64,000 nucleotides of DNA from Leptospira chreensis (GCF_016919165.1 NZ_JAFFPS010000027.1:25072-89071), one strand, 5' to 3'. Positions 44,346 to 54,926 are shown, counted from the first letter of the stretch. Translations and numbers: made by a program. The notes: generated by a model from the sequence alone, not told the origin.

Positions 44346-45974
44346 TTATTTTGCAAAAATAACAGCTTCGTTCGGTAACAAAACCAAACCGCCGTAGTCC
44401 AATTCCTTTTCTAAATCAAACGATGACGTTCTGTTCGCTGTGCTGAATAAAATTTCATCGAGAATCCATTTTCGTGGATAAGAAACCTTTACTGGCTTGG
44501 AAGAAAAGTTTAAGAATATATAAGTCTCTTCTTTCCCGTCTCTTCTGCGATAGTATAGGGCTTGTTTATCGACGCTAATCATTATTTTCAACTTACCCTT
44601 TCGGAGTGATTTTCGATCCTTCCTGAGTTGGATTAGTTTTTTATAAGTGAAAAATAAGGAATTCGGATCTGCTTTCTGAGATTCCACATTTATGGTATTA
44701 GCTTCTTCGTATAAAGGAAGCCAAGCTTTTCCTGTAGTGAAACCCGTGGTTTCTGATCCATTCCAAGGCATAGGAATTCGTTCGGGATCGCGGCCAGGAT
44801 GGAAGGGCCAATATCTTTTTCCTACAGGGTCTTGGATTTTTTTGTAAGGAACTTTTTGGCGCTTCATACCAATCTCTTCGCCGTAGTAAAGGAAAGGGGT
44901 TCCACGAAGGGTTAACATCATACAGGCGGCAAGCTGTGCACGAGCCTTTGTATCAGCCCCTTTTTCATACCGTGTGATGTGGCGAGGAAAGTCATGATTG
45001 GAGAGTGTGTAGTTCGGCCAATTGTCTTCGCCGAGAGCGGATTCAAAATCTTTTACAATTTGAAAGAATCGTTCTGCCTTCCAAGGAGAGAAAAGAAACA
45101 TAAAATTGAAAGCAAGGTGAAGTTCGTCGTTTCGGCCGCAGTAGGTCGCAGGAAGAAGGACATTTCCAGGGAAGTCTTGCATGATTTCACCAACAAACAT
45201 ACGTTTATCGGAGTAGGAATCGAGAAGTTTACGCATACGGCGTAAAATCCCATGCATTTCGGGACGATCACGATCATACGCATGGACTTGTTTATCGTAA
45301 GGGCGTGGCCCCTTCATAAAGTAAGAGGCATTGTTTCGGAGGAATTCATCTTTTACGTATAAGTTGACGACATCCAATCGAAATCCGTCCACTCCCATAT
45401 CCAACCAATACTTCATCATTTTAAAGATGGCATCTTCGACATCGGGATTACGCCAATTTAGGTCTGGTTGTTCTTTCAGGAAGGAATGGAAGTAGTATTC
45501 ACCAGTTCTTTTGTCATATTCCCAACCTGATCCACCAAAGGCACCAAGCCAGTTGTTAGGTGGTCCGTTATGGCTTGGTTCTTTCCAAATATACCAATCT
45601 CTTTTGGGACTATTGACTGAGGATCTGGATTCGATAAACCAAGGATGGAGGTGAGAAGTATGATTAACCACTAAATCCATAATGATTCGGATTCCGCGTT
45701 TGTGGGCTTCCTTTAACAACCGTTTGAAGGTTTCTGTATCGCCATAAACAGGATCAATTTCTTCGTAGTCAGAAATATCATAACCAAAATCAAACATGGG
45801 CGAAGGATATACTGGGGATAACCAAATCGCATCAATCCCGAGGGAATCTTTGGAGCCGGCAAGGTAATCCAATCTTTCGATGATCCCTTCTAAATCGCCA
45901 ATCCCATCTCCATTAGAATCTTGAAAACTACGTGGGTAGATTTGATAGATAACTGCTTCTTTCCACCATGCCAT
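44346..45974 (-). CDS. GH13 alpha-glucosidase (oligo-1,6-glucosidase type)
   Basis: Cytoplasmic glycoside hydrolase of 542 residues acting on alpha-linked glucosides. The catalytic trio is visible: nucleophile D201 in GFRLDVV, acid/base E263 in FVGEIM and D328 in SNHDFPR. The start WWKEAVIYQIYPRSFQDSNGDGIGDL is typical of oligo-1,6-glucosidase/trehalose-6-phosphate hydrolase branches. It starts one base after the glnD stop codon, so it is probably co-transcribed with glnD, linking nitrogen signalling and sugar use, or by chance. Confidence 0.93.
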   Translation of the reverse strand: MAWWKEAVIYQIYPRSFQDSNGDGIGDLEGIIERLDYLAGSKDSLGIDAIWLSPVYPSPMFDFGYDISDYEEIDPVYGDTETFKRLLKEAHKRGIRIIMDLVVNHTSHLHPWFIESRSSVNSPKRDWYIWKEPSHNGPPNNWLGAFGGSGWEYDKRTGEYYFHSFLKEQPDLNWRNPDVEDAIFKMMKYWLDMGVDGFRLDVVNLYVKDEFLRNNASYFMKGPRPYDKQVHAYDRDRPEMHGILRRMRKLLDSYSDKRMFVGEIMQDFPGNVLLPATYCGRNDELHLAFNFMFLFSPWKAERFFQIVKDFESALGEDNWPNYTLSNHDFPRHITRYEKGADTKARAQLAACMMLTLRGTPFLYYGEEIGMKRQKVPYKKIQDPVGKRYWPFHPGRDPERIPMPWNGSETTGFTTGKAWLPLYEEANTINVESQKADPNSLFFTYKKLIQLRKDRKSLRKGKLKIMISVDKQALYYRRRDGKEETYIFLNFSSKPVKVSYPRKWILDEILFSTANRTSSFDLEKELDYGGLVLLPNEAVIFAK

Positions 45975-45975
45975 A

Positions 45976-48528
45976 TTAAAAATTAATCTCCATGATTCCT
46001 TGGTTTTCTTTCACACGGGCAACCGAGAGGATTTTTTCTTTGATTGCCAGTAGTAGTCCCGTATCTTCAATTTTTTTACCATTGTTTGTTTGGATATGAA
46101 ATGAGTCATAAGCAAAATCCGCACTGGTTGAGATCCTAACAAATATCACTTCAAGTTCGAAGTCGAGTAATGTTTTTAAGATTCGATACACAAGTCCAAT
46201 GGAATCGGGAACTCGGACTTCTAAAACAGAATAAGATTCGGAAAGGTCGTTGGCAAATTTTACCAACTCTTCTACCATCCCATCCGGAATTTGTGGTAAT
46301 GTTTTCCAAATATTCGTAGTAGAGGCCAAATCTTCGATATTGGTTTTTCCTTCGATACATTCGGCAAGTGTAGATTCAATATCCAAAATTTGTTGTTCTG
46401 CGATCTCACCACTTCCATATTCATCGGTGATTTGCGCTTGTAAAATGAGTTGGTCTTCTTCGGTTCTAAATAAACGTAAACCTACCAAATTAAGTCCCAA
46501 AGAGGAAATAGTGCCCGATAGATAAAGTAACATTTGTTTGTCGGCTTGTGCAAAGATAGAGAGTGTCACAAAAGCAGGTTCTCGTTCTGTGATCATTCGA
46601 AACGGAAGCCCTGAGGTTTTCCATTCATAGAGCAGTATAAAATGTTGGTACACTCGTCTCGGAGTATTGTAATTTAAGTAGGAAGAAGGTCGTATTTTCA
46701 TTCCAAACTCAACAATATGTTCGGATTGTTCGGCAGTAAGTCCTTCTTTTTCGACCAAATAGGTTTCGAGAGTGGATTCGATCCGTTCTTGGGTATCGGC
46801 CAGATTTCCTTTCTTTTGTAGATAAGCCAAAGTGGAAGTGAATAGAAAGTGCAAAATTTCTTTTTTCCAATTGGTTAGGATTCCTTGTCCCACCGACTTT
46901 GTATCGATAATTGTTAGAATGTATAACAATCGTAAGGTGTTTTCGTTAGAAAATTGTTTGGCAAAGGAAGAAATCAATTTGGGGTCATAAATATCTCTTT
47001 TGGAAGATAACTCTGACATCACAATATGTTCGGCCACAAGGAACCGTAAAAGTTCTGTATCTTCTTCGGACAATCGAAACCGTTCCGCTATGATGAGAGC
47101 AAGTTCCGCACCGTACTGGCTATGATCGCCTTCTTTTACCTTTCCGGCATCATGGATGAGAATCGCGAGAGCCAAAATTTCTATTTTTTCACAAACATTG
47201 AATACATCTTGGACTTGCCTATCTTCCCATAAGTCAGCAATGAGAACATCCAGTTCCCTTAAGATGAGAAGGGTATGTTCGTCTACCGTATATTGGTGGT
47301 GGTAACTAAAAAGAGGAAAGTTTGTACAAGCTCCAAATTCAGGGATGAGTTTTCCTAAAATATTACACTCGTGCATGAGTGTGAGTGTATGCCCAATTCT
47401 TTTTTTTTGGCGTAACATCGAGAGAAAAGTATCCAAAACCGACTTTTGGTTTTTGAAATCATCATCTAAGAAGTGTGATGCGAATCGTATTTCGTTTAAA
47501 TCGATGCGGGAAGGTTCCTCTTCGTTTAGTTGAGATTCTGCGAAGAATTGAATGATATCATCGTACAAACTATCTGGGTTCGAAAGTTCTTTCTGGATGC
47601 GTTTGTTTTTTCGATTGGTTTTTTCATCCAAATAAGTTCCAATATAAAAGTACAATTCCTTTTGGGCTTTGTAAAATTGGCTCATAAAGGATTCGAGCGT
47701 TTTGATTTCGTTTTTGGGACCAAAACCTAAAAACTCTGCCACTTCTGCTTGTAACCCCAAATCCAACCTGTCATTTTTGCGACCACTAATGATATGAAGA
47801 GCAGACCTTGTCAAAAGCAAAAAATCATAGGCAGACAAAAGAGTTAAACTATCTCCTATCAAATAAAAATCAAAAATACCACCATCAGCAGAATCGGCCA
47901 AAGGATTTGTTTTTTCGATCCAATACATATGTTGTATATCACGAAGTCCTAATGGATCATTTTTAATATTGGGTTCAGAGAGTAAGATGGGATTGTAAGA
48001 ATTGATGATTCGTTCGCGAAGATAGGACAACTTCCATTCATTGAATCCTTTGATGGTTTTTTCTGGAATTTTTCCCAAGAATTCTGTTTTGTATTTTTGG
48101 AAAAGGACTTCAGATCCCACAAGAAACCTGGAATCAAGAACGGCATGGAAGGTTTCGATTTGGTCCAAATACAAAAAGGATTCTTTGATAGTGCGGCAAG
48201 AGTGACCCACTTCCTTTTCGTTATTGTATAAGAATGTATTGATTTTCGAAATGATTTCGCTTAGGAGTTTGTCGGAGAGTTTTCCATCGTGAAGATACAG
48301 AAGGTCGATGTCAGAATAGGGGGCTAGTTCCCGTCTACCATAACCGCCTACTGCAATCAAACAAAGATGGTCTTTCAGCGGGATTCCATCGGAGACTTCG
48401 TAAAAAAGAGTCCGAATGGCATCGTCTACTAGATTACTCAACTGGCGTGTGAAGAGCCTGCCGGAAGAAACTGTTTTGGCTTTTGGAAACGTCCGTTGCA
48501 GTTTTGCCTTGAGTTCTGATTTCATCAT
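45976..48528 (-). CDS. glnD: Bifunctional PII uridylyltransferase/uridylyl-removing enzyme
   Basis: Senses glutamine and modifies PII nitrogen-regulatory protein. The 850-residue protein has the nucleotidyltransferase motif GGYGRRELAPYSDIDLLY near residue 65-82, the HD phosphohydrolase domain with HDAGK around residue 460, and two C-terminal ACT domains (about 665-740 and 780-850). Length and domain order match GlnD. The divergent membrane protein gene starts 6 bp away. No glnB is in the window. Confidence 0.93.
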   Translation of the reverse strand: MMKSELKAKLQRTFPKAKTVSSGRLFTRQLSNLVDDAIRTLFYEVSDGIPLKDHLCLIAVGGYGRRELAPYSDIDLLYLHDGKLSDKLLSEIISKINTFLYNNEKEVGHSCRTIKESFLYLDQIETFHAVLDSRFLVGSEVLFQKYKTEFLGKIPEKTIKGFNEWKLSYLRERIINSYNPILLSEPNIKNDPLGLRDIQHMYWIEKTNPLADSADGGIFDFYLIGDSLTLLSAYDFLLLTRSALHIISGRKNDRLDLGLQAEVAEFLGFGPKNEIKTLESFMSQFYKAQKELYFYIGTYLDEKTNRKNKRIQKELSNPDSLYDDIIQFFAESQLNEEEPSRIDLNEIRFASHFLDDDFKNQKSVLDTFLSMLRQKKRIGHTLTLMHECNILGKLIPEFGACTNFPLFSYHHQYTVDEHTLLILRELDVLIADLWEDRQVQDVFNVCEKIEILALAILIHDAGKVKEGDHSQYGAELALIIAERFRLSEEDTELLRFLVAEHIVMSELSSKRDIYDPKLISSFAKQFSNENTLRLLYILTIIDTKSVGQGILTNWKKEILHFLFTSTLAYLQKKGNLADTQERIESTLETYLVEKEGLTAEQSEHIVEFGMKIRPSSYLNYNTPRRVYQHFILLYEWKTSGLPFRMITEREPAFVTLSIFAQADKQMLLYLSGTISSLGLNLVGLRLFRTEEDQLILQAQITDEYGSGEIAEQQILDIESTLAECIEGKTNIEDLASTTNIWKTLPQIPDGMVEELVKFANDLSESYSVLEVRVPDSIGLVYRILKTLLDFELEVIFVRISTSADFAYDSFHIQTNNGKKIEDTGLLLAIKEKILSVARVKENQGIMEINF

Positions 48529-48534
48529 GTTAAG

Positions 48535-49041
48535 ATGGGATCTCCTACCTTATTGGACAACTTTAACATGAATCCGAAGATTAAAATCACAATTCAGTTT
48601 ATTTTCAGCCATCTTTCCGCCTATCTTCTCGTATCCATACCCTACTTCCAGTTGGTGATGAAGGATTATTATGAAGGGGATAGTGCTGTTTTCCCATTGT
48701 TTCTCATCACTGCAACCGATGGTGCCGCTTGGTCTAGGGCGATGTTTTGGTTATTTCCTTCTTTGATTTTCCAGGCAATCTTAATCGTGAGTTTTTTAAT
48801 TGTGATTTGGGACTGGTTTCGATTGCAAACCTTCGGCAAACAGATGTTTGTTTTGATATGGATGAGGACTATCCTCGGTGGGCTTGCTGCAATTTCTCCT
48901 GCTGTGGGGAGTTTGGAAGGACTGGTATTTCTGATTCCAGAAGTTTCGATTTCTATCCATTTTTATGTAATTCTTGAAATCTTCTTACAGTCTCTAGTCC
49001 AAGCCGGAATTTTTTTGGGACTTGTGAATCGATTTAAGTGA
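48535..49041 (+). CDS. Hypothetical four-segment membrane protein
   Basis: Not recognised. The 168-residue product has about four hydrophobic segments (roughly 15-38, 65-92, 103-128, 135-160). The ATG at 48535 could be replaced by the one at 48568 (MNPKIKITIQF), which leaves a normal N-terminus; ribosome sites are weak for both. It starts 6 bp from the divergent glnD start and ends 19 bp before the GH172 gene. Confidence 0.65.
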   Translation: MGSPTLLDNFNMNPKIKITIQFIFSHLSAYLLVSIPYFQLVMKDYYEGDSAVFPLFLITATDGAAWSRAMFWLFPSLIFQAILIVSFLIVIWDWFRLQTFGKQMFVLIWMRTILGGLAAISPAVGSLEGLVFLIPEVSISIHFYVILEIFLQSLVQAGIFLGLVNRFK

Positions 49042-49060
49042 AGAAGTAACTAAACATTTT

Positions 49061-50296
49061 ATGTTTTTTAAAAATTCTAAAAACCAAAACAAAGAAGATA
49101 GAAAGACAAAACTTTTCACTCAAGTCGGATGTCTTGTTTCCTTAGCATTGATCGTTCTATTTTCCACCAATCTTTTGTTTGCAGATGGATGGGAATCTTC
49201 GATTTGGAAAGATAAAACCTACCGCAACCAAAGGATCTCTAGTGCCGATCCGACTTTTGGAAATGATGATTTTATCAAAATTCCAAAAAAGAAAACGGTT
49301 ACCATTGCCGAGATCAAAACAAGGGGAGTCATCAAACATATTTGGATGACTCTTGCGAGTAAAGATCTAATGGCCAGAAAAAATGCTGTGATTCGCATCT
49401 ATTGGGACAATCATAAATATCCATCCGTAGAGGTTCCGTTAGGCGAATTTTTTGGTCAAGGTTGGGGGGAAGAATACATTCTTAATTCCGCTCCCTTGGT
49501 CGCCGCCCCCAAAAAAGGAAAGTCTATGAATTCTTACTTTCCTATGCCCTTTGAAACCGGAGCAAAAATTGAAATCGAAAATGAATCGGATGAAGATATC
49601 AGTAATTTTTATTTTTATATCGATTATGAAGAATGGAAAGAACCATTAGATTCTCAATTACGTTTTCATGCACAGTGGAACCGAGGTGTCACTCAACCTA
49701 ACACAGTGAATGGGAAGGAAAACGAATGGGCCCTTCTTGGAGAAACAGAAAAGACTGTTTTTAAAAAGGAAAATTACTTCTCTGTTCTTGAAACAAAAGG
49801 CAAAGGCCAGTTTGTTGGGCTCAATTTGTATGTAGATTCTCCCACACCACTTTGGTATGGCGAAGGCGATGATTTGATCTTTATAGATGGAAACCAAACA
49901 GAAGCCAATCTAAAAGGAACAGGAACCGAAGATGTTTTTAACACAGCTTGGTCACCAAAAGAAATCTTTATGCATCCATACTTCGGATATCCACGAGTTT
50001 CTGATTCTGTGGGATGGCTTGGTCGAACCCATTTGTACCGATTTTGGGTGGAATCCCCTATACGGTTTGAAAGAAATTTCCTATTCCTTTTAGAGCATGG
50101 ACATGCAAATTCCTTGACCTTAGATTTAATCTCTGTTGCTTATTGGTATCAGAGTCTGAATCCAAAACCAATGAAGGTTTTGCCGAAAAAAGAATCCCGT
50201 GTCAACAAACCGGAGATTAATTTTCGTCACATTCATAAATGGCGGGATTCATTCCGAAGCGAAAAAGGTTATGGGGAAATTTGGGGCAATGAATGA
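49061..50296 (+). CDS. Exported GH172 (DUF2961) family glycosidase-like protein
   Basis: A 411-residue exported protein with a signal peptide (LVSLALIVLFSTNLLFA). It matches DUF2961, now glycoside hydrolase family 172, whose studied members act on difructose anhydrides or arabinofuranosides as barrels of trimers. Conserved pieces: GVIKHIWMTLAS, VPLGEFFGQGWG, SYFPMPFE, FHAQWNRG, and GEGDDLIFIDG...GTGTEDVFNTAWS containing the glutamates expected near the active site. A role in polysaccharide turnover in the periplasm or outside is likely; substrate unknown. Confidence 0.85.
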   Translation: MFFKNSKNQNKEDRKTKLFTQVGCLVSLALIVLFSTNLLFADGWESSIWKDKTYRNQRISSADPTFGNDDFIKIPKKKTVTIAEIKTRGVIKHIWMTLASKDLMARKNAVIRIYWDNHKYPSVEVPLGEFFGQGWGEEYILNSAPLVAAPKKGKSMNSYFPMPFETGAKIEIENESDEDISNFYFYIDYEEWKEPLDSQLRFHAQWNRGVTQPNTVNGKENEWALLGETEKTVFKKENYFSVLETKGKGQFVGLNLYVDSPTPLWYGEGDDLIFIDGNQTEANLKGTGTEDVFNTAWSPKEIFMHPYFGYPRVSDSVGWLGRTHLYRFWVESPIRFERNFLFLLEHGHANSLTLDLISVAYWYQSLNPKPMKVLPKKESRVNKPEINFRHIHKWRDSFRSEKGYGEIWGNE

Positions 50297-51206
50297 GATC
50301 AATACCAATGTGTTTGCGGGAGAAATTGTTTCCCAATCCATCGACGCAATTGTCGTTTTAGATACAAATAGCAATATACTCTCTAGTAATTTAGCGTTAC
50401 AATTGTTAACTGGTTTCTCGGAAGAAGAGTTACACCAAAAAACATTTTCCTTTCTCTTTCCTCCCAACGAAAAGGGAGAACAAAGTTCCATAGAAACCTT
50501 TGTTAGTTCCAAAGACTCTCATTATATTGCTGGTTTTTTAAAAGAATTGGAACTGGTAACAAAACCAAAAGGAACGATTCCTGTAGAAATTCGCGCCTTT
50601 ACCATCCGAAACGAAAACCAAAATTTTTATGCAGCCATCATTCGGGATGTGCGGGAACGCAGAAGACTCGAAGAACAAAAGAACGTTCTCATCAATAGTT
50701 TGAAACGATTGGCTTATATGGATGAACTCACCATGTTGCCGAACCGACGTTCCTTTTCCGAAAGTTTACAAAAAACAGTCGCCACCGTCAAACGTCGTAA
50801 CCGCGAATCAGTGCTTGCGGTTCTCGACATCGATCATTTCAAAGTCATTAACGATACCTATGGGCATGATATAGGGGATTTGGTTTTGAAAAAAATGGCC
50901 AATATCTTTGTGGATTGCCTAAGAGAAGAGGACACAATCGGAAGGATTGGTGGGGAAGAGTTTGGTTGTATCCTGCCCGACACCACAACGGAAGGTGCCA
51001 CCATTGTCCTCGATCGCCTCCGGGAATCGGTCGAAACCCATCGGTTTTTCATTTTTGATAACTACTACCTCAATATCACTCTGAGCATTGGTTACACAAA
51101 GGTGCATCCCATCCAAAAACCAGAGGAGATCTTGAAGTTGGCAGACATCGCTCTCTACCAAGCCAAGAACCATGGTCGTAACCGGATCCAAGTTTACCCT
51201 GTGTGA
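50289..51206 (+). CDS. PAS-GGDEF diguanylate cyclase
   Basis: Makes cyclic-di-GMP. The start at 50289 (ATG in GGGGCAATGAATG) overlaps the GH172 stop by eight bases; ATG 50271 and GTG 50199 lie further upstream in frame. The 305-residue product has one PAS domain (about 10-125, ending IRDVRERRRLEEQ) and a GGDEF domain with active-site GGEEF at 221-225. Five residues before it is RxxD (REED), the inhibitory I-site, so product inhibition is expected, in contrast to the other GGDEF protein here. No EAL domain. Confidence 0.9.
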   Translation: MNEINTNVFAGEIVSQSIDAIVVLDTNSNILSSNLALQLLTGFSEEELHQKTFSFLFPPNEKGEQSSIETFVSSKDSHYIAGFLKELELVTKPKGTIPVEIRAFTIRNENQNFYAAIIRDVRERRRLEEQKNVLINSLKRLAYMDELTMLPNRRSFSESLQKTVATVKRRNRESVLAVLDIDHFKVINDTYGHDIGDLVLKKMANIFVDCLREEDTIGRIGGEEFGCILPDTTTEGATIVLDRLRESVETHRFFIFDNYYLNITLSIGYTKVHPIQKPEEILKLADIALYQAKNHGRNRIQVYPV

Positions 51207-51267
51207 CATAATTTTAGCAGATTCTTGGAAACTCTGCTAAAATTCCAGGCTCCAATTCTCTTCCTGC

Positions 51268-51296
51268 TTGACGAAAAAATCCCAAATCCATAAACT
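51268..51296 (+). promoter_or_regulatory. Sigma70-type promoter of the heat-shock operon
   Basis: TTGACG (51268-51273), 17 bp spacer, TAAACT (51291-51296). Transcription would begin near 51303, just before CIRCE, as expected for an HrcA-controlled promoter. Confidence 0.6.
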
Positions 51297-51307
51297 TTAA
51301 GCATAGA

Positions 51308-51334
51308 TTAGCACTCTAATCATCAGAGTGCTAA
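51308..51334. promoter_or_regulatory. CIRCE element (HrcA operator)
   Basis: TTAGCACTC (51308-51316), nine-base spacer, GAGTGCTAA (51326-51334): a perfect match to the CIRCE consensus in both arms. It lies 20 bp before hrcA, in the probable 5' leader. HrcA bound here represses the operon. Confidence 0.97.
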
Positions 51335-51353
51335 AGGAAGTGCCAAGAAGGAT

Positions 51354-52385
51354 ATGGATCTTTCGCCTAGACATCGTTCTATTTTGAAAGCTTTGGTTGA
51401 GGAATTTGTATCGGACAACAAACCGGTCGGATCCAAAACCCTTTCTGAAAAATACGATATCGGAGTTTCCCCCGCTACCATTCGGTCCTGCTTAGCAGAA
51501 CTGGAGGAGATGGGTTTTATTGTGGCACGTCATACTTCGGGAGGTCGGATTCCGACGGAACGAGGTTACCGGTTGTATGTGGATAGTTTGGTAACTCTTT
51601 TTGAGCTTACCATGCGCGAAAAACAAAGGATTCAGGAAGAGTATCTACGGATGCAATTTCGATTGGATCAGGTGCTTGTCGCGACATCCAAAGTTTTGGC
51701 TTCCCTTTCACAATCGGCGAGTGTGGTTCTTGGTCCGGAAGGATCACTCGACACACTCAAACATATAGAACTCATCCATGTAAACGGTGGAGAGGTTCTT
51801 ATGATACTTGTTATGCGGTCAGGAACTGTGCTCAATCGAAATATTTTTTTCGATTACCACATCTCACAAGAGACTTTGTACCAAATTTCAAGATATTTGA
51901 ATGATAACGTCAAAGGTTTTGATGTTCATGAAATTCAAAGTAATCTGATTCCTCAGATGATGATGCAAAAGGAAGGTCCGGAAGGATTTTCACAATTTGC
52001 ACCATCGATTGCGAGAGCAATGGGATCAGACAGCCAATCTGTTGATAACTTATACATCGATGGATTGAAAAACTTATATGAAAACTTTAAGGATGAAGAG
52101 GAACAATTAGAAAACATCCTGCATCTATTTGATGAAAAACAGTTCCTCAAAGAGTTTTTTAGTGATTATGTTCCGATGGATGGTGTTTATACCATTATTG
52201 GAAAAGACGGTAACGAGAAGTTAGGTGGTGTGACCATCATTACAACAAATTACCGAATGGGAGAAAAGAGGATCGGTTCCATGGGAATCATTGGTCCTCA
52301 GAGGATGAATTACAACAAAGCATTACCTTTGATTGAATTCACTTCGAAGTTAGTTTCAGAAATGATAACGAAATTGAGTAGATAG
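51354..52385 (+). CDS. hrcA: Heat-inducible transcription repressor HrcA
   Basis: Repressor of class I heat-shock genes, acting through CIRCE. The 343-residue protein starts with a winged-helix domain (LSPRHRSILKALVEEFVSDNKPVGSKTL...VSPATIRSCLAELEEMGFI) and has the TSGGRIPTERGYRLYVDSL family motif, followed by a GAF-like and C-terminal domain. It heads hrcA-grpE-dnaK-dnaJ and is self-repressed through the element at 51308. HrcA activity usually depends on GroEL, so heat releases it. Confidence 0.97.
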   Translation: MDLSPRHRSILKALVEEFVSDNKPVGSKTLSEKYDIGVSPATIRSCLAELEEMGFIVARHTSGGRIPTERGYRLYVDSLVTLFELTMREKQRIQEEYLRMQFRLDQVLVATSKVLASLSQSASVVLGPEGSLDTLKHIELIHVNGGEVLMILVMRSGTVLNRNIFFDYHISQETLYQISRYLNDNVKGFDVHEIQSNLIPQMMMQKEGPEGFSQFAPSIARAMGSDSQSVDNLYIDGLKNLYENFKDEEEQLENILHLFDEKQFLKEFFSDYVPMDGVYTIIGKDGNEKLGGVTIITTNYRMGEKRIGSMGIIGPQRMNYNKALPLIEFTSKLVSEMITKLSR

Positions 52386-52396
52386 TAGGAGGAAAA

Positions 52397-52969
52397 ATGG
52401 CAGAAGAAACAAACCAATCCGTGGATGAACAAACTGTGGTAGTCGAAGAAGGACAGGCCATGTCGGATGAAGCCATTGAACAAGCAGTAGAAGGTGCCGA
52501 GAAAGAACTCGATAACGCTAAAAAAGAAATCGAGACTTTAAAAGATTCTTGGCTTAGAGAACGTGCGGAGTTTCAAAACTACAAACGTCGAACTGCAAAT
52601 GACTTGTTAAATGCTAGAAAAGAATCCATCAAAAAGTTTGCTGAAGGACTTACGGGTGCTTTGGACAATTTAGAACGAGTTTCTAATGTTCCGAACCAAA
52701 CTCCGGAAGTAGTCGCTTTCGTAGAAGGGATCAAGATGGTTCAAAAGGAATTTTATTCCGTATTGGAAAAAGAAGGAATCAAACGTTTAGATCCGAAAGG
52801 AATGCCGTTTGATCCTATGCTTATGGAAGCAATTGCTTCCGAGGAAAGTGCAGAGTTTGCTGAGGAGACGGTTGTGGAAACTTACCAAGCTGGTTATTAC
52901 CATGAAGAAGGTGAGAACAAACAATCCATTCGTCCTGCGCGTGTAAAAGTGGGAAAACCACAAAGTTAA
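52397..52969 (+). CDS. grpE: Nucleotide exchange factor GrpE
   Basis: Promotes ADP release from DnaK. The 190-residue protein has an acidic N-terminal tail, a long coiled-coil helix (residues about 30-75, with [18 protein letters not shown]) and the C-terminal domain ending [13 protein letters not shown]...[10 protein letters not shown]. The gene follows hrcA by 11 bp with a good AGGAGG site. Confidence 0.97.
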   Translation: MAEETNQSVDEQTVVVEEGQAMSDEAIEQAVEGAEKELDNAKKEIETLKDSWLRERAEFQNYKRRTANDLLNARKESIKKFAEGLTGALDNLERVSNVPNQTPEVVAFVEGIKMVQKEFYSVLEKEGIKRLDPKGMPFDPMLMEAIASEESAEFAEETVVETYQAGYYHEEGENKQSIRPARVKVGKPQS

Positions 52970-52991
52970 TATAAGTAAGAAGGAGAAGATT

Positions 52992-54926
52992 ATGTCTAAG
53001 GAAAAAATTATAGGTATCGATTTAGGAACCACTAACTCTTGTGTGGCGGTTATGGAAGGTGGAGACCCTGTTGTCATTCAAAACTCAGAAGGGGCAAGAA
53101 CCACTCCTTCGATTGTTGCCTTTACCGCAAAGGGTGAAACCATTGTGGGTCAGTTCGCAAAGAACCAGGCAATTACAAATGCGGTAAATACGATTCGTTC
53201 TGCGAAACGTTTTATCGGTCGTCGTTTTAACGAAGCTGGTGACGAATCCAAAATGGTATCTTACAAAGTGATCCGTGCTGGAAATGATGGTGTCAAATTT
53301 GAAACCGTTTCTGGTGAATTCACTCCACAAGAGATTGCGGCTCGTGTTCTTCAGAAAATGAAAAAAACTGCGGAAGACTTTCTTGGTTACGAAGTAAAGA
53401 AAGCTGTAGTAACTGTTCCTGCATACTTTAACGATGAACAAAGACAAGCAACAAAAGATGCCGGTCGTATTGCTGGTCTTGAAGTAGAACGAATCATTAA
53501 CGAACCAACAGCTGCAGCTCTTGCTTATGGTTTTGATAAGAAAAAAACCAGTGCGAAGATCGCAGTATATGACTTAGGTGGTGGAACATTTGACGTATCC
53601 ATCCTTGAGCTTGGTGACGGCGTATTCGAAGTAAAATCCACAAATGGGGACACTCATCTTGGTGGTGACGACTTTGATAACGTGGTCATGCAGTGGATGA
53701 TTGATGAGTTTAAAAAACAAACAGGAATTGATATTTCTGGAGATAAAAACACAGTACAACGATTGAAAGAAGCTGCTGAAAAAGCTAAAATCGAGTTGTC
53801 TGGAACATCTTCCACTCAAATCAATCTACCGTTCATTACAGCAGATGCATCTGGTCCAAAACATTTGGATATGACACTCACCAAAGCAAAGTTTGATGAG
53901 ATTACAAGATCACTTGTAGAAAGAACTCGTATTCCATGTATCAATGCATTAAAAGATGCAGGATTATCTGCGAGCGAAATTGATGAAGTCATTCTTGTGG
54001 GTGGATCGATTCGTATCCCTGCTGTGCAAGCTCTTGTAAAAGAAATTTTTGGTAAAGAACCAAACAAATCTGTAAACCCAGACGAAGTAGTAGCCGTTGG
54101 TGCTGCGATCCAAGGGGGAGTTCTTGCTGGTGATGTTACTGACGTATTGTTACTCGATGTAACTCCACTTTCTCTTGGTATTGAGACTCTCGGTGGTGTG
54201 ATGACAAAACTCATCGAAAGAAACACAACCATTCCTACAAGAAAGTCACAAGTGTTCTCTACTGCAGCAGACAGCCAAACCACAGTTTCGGTTCATGTTC
54301 TGCAAGGGGAACGTGAGATGGCAAGTGCCAATAGAACCCTCGGTCGTTTTGACTTAGTGGGAATTCCATCGGCGCCAAGAGGAGTACCTCAAGTAGAAGT
54401 CACTTTTGATATTGATGCGAACGGTATTGTTCATGTATCGGCGAAAGATTTAGGAACAGGGAAAGAACAAAAGATTCGTATTGAATCTTCTTCCGGATTG
54501 TCTGAAGAAGAAATCAAAAAGATGGTTAAGGATGCAGAAGCTCACGCAGAAGAAGATAAAAAACTTCGTGAAGCGGCTGATACTAAAAACGAATTGGAAG
54601 CGATTGTTTACCAATTGGAAAAAACCGTTGGAGAATCTGCTGACAAACTCGACGAATCAGAAAAACAAAGAGCTCAGGACGAAATCAAACGCGGCCGTGA
54701 AGCAATGGAATCTGGTGATGTTGAAAGAATGAAAGCTTCTCGTGATTCCATCCAAGAAGTCGCAATGCAAATTGGACAAAAGATCTATTCGCAAGCAGGC
54801 CCTGAAGCAGGAGCTCCGGGTGCGGATCCTGGTGCAAACGCGGGACAAGGTGCAAGTGAATCTTCAGCCGGTGGCGAAAAGGTAGTCGATGCGGATTACA
54901 CCGTAGTTGATGAAGATAAAAAATAA
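52992..54926 (+). CDS. dnaK: Chaperone DnaK (Hsp70)
   Basis: ATP-driven Hsp70 chaperone, 644 residues. The nucleotide-binding domain has [18 protein letters not shown], the phosphate motif [13 protein letters not shown] and [13 protein letters not shown]; the substrate domain begins at [14 protein letters not shown], and the C-terminal tail is Gly/Ala-rich ending DEDKK. AGAAGGAGA lies seven bases before the ATG. Third gene of the CIRCE-controlled operon. Confidence 0.98.
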   Translation: MSKEKIIGIDLGTTNSCVAVMEGGDPVVIQNSEGARTTPSIVAFTAKGETIVGQFAKNQAITNAVNTIRSAKRFIGRRFNEAGDESKMVSYKVIRAGNDGVKFETVSGEFTPQEIAARVLQKMKKTAEDFLGYEVKKAVVTVPAYFNDEQRQATKDAGRIAGLEVERIINEPTAAALAYGFDKKKTSAKIAVYDLGGGTFDVSILELGDGVFEVKSTNGDTHLGGDDFDNVVMQWMIDEFKKQTGIDISGDKNTVQRLKEAAEKAKIELSGTSSTQINLPFITADASGPKHLDMTLTKAKFDEITRSLVERTRIPCINALKDAGLSASEIDEVILVGGSIRIPAVQALVKEIFGKEPNKSVNPDEVVAVGAAIQGGVLAGDVTDVLLLDVTPLSLGIETLGGVMTKLIERNTTIPTRKSQVFSTAADSQTTVSVHVLQGEREMASANRTLGRFDLVGIPSAPRGVPQVEVTFDIDANGIVHVSAKDLGTGKEQKIRIESSSGLSEEEIKKMVKDAEAHAEEDKKLREAADTKNELEAIVYQLEKTVGESADKLDESEKQRAQDEIKRGREAMESGDVERMKASRDSIQEVAMQIGQKIYSQAGPEAGAPGADPGANAGQGASESSAGGEKVVDADYTVVDEDKK

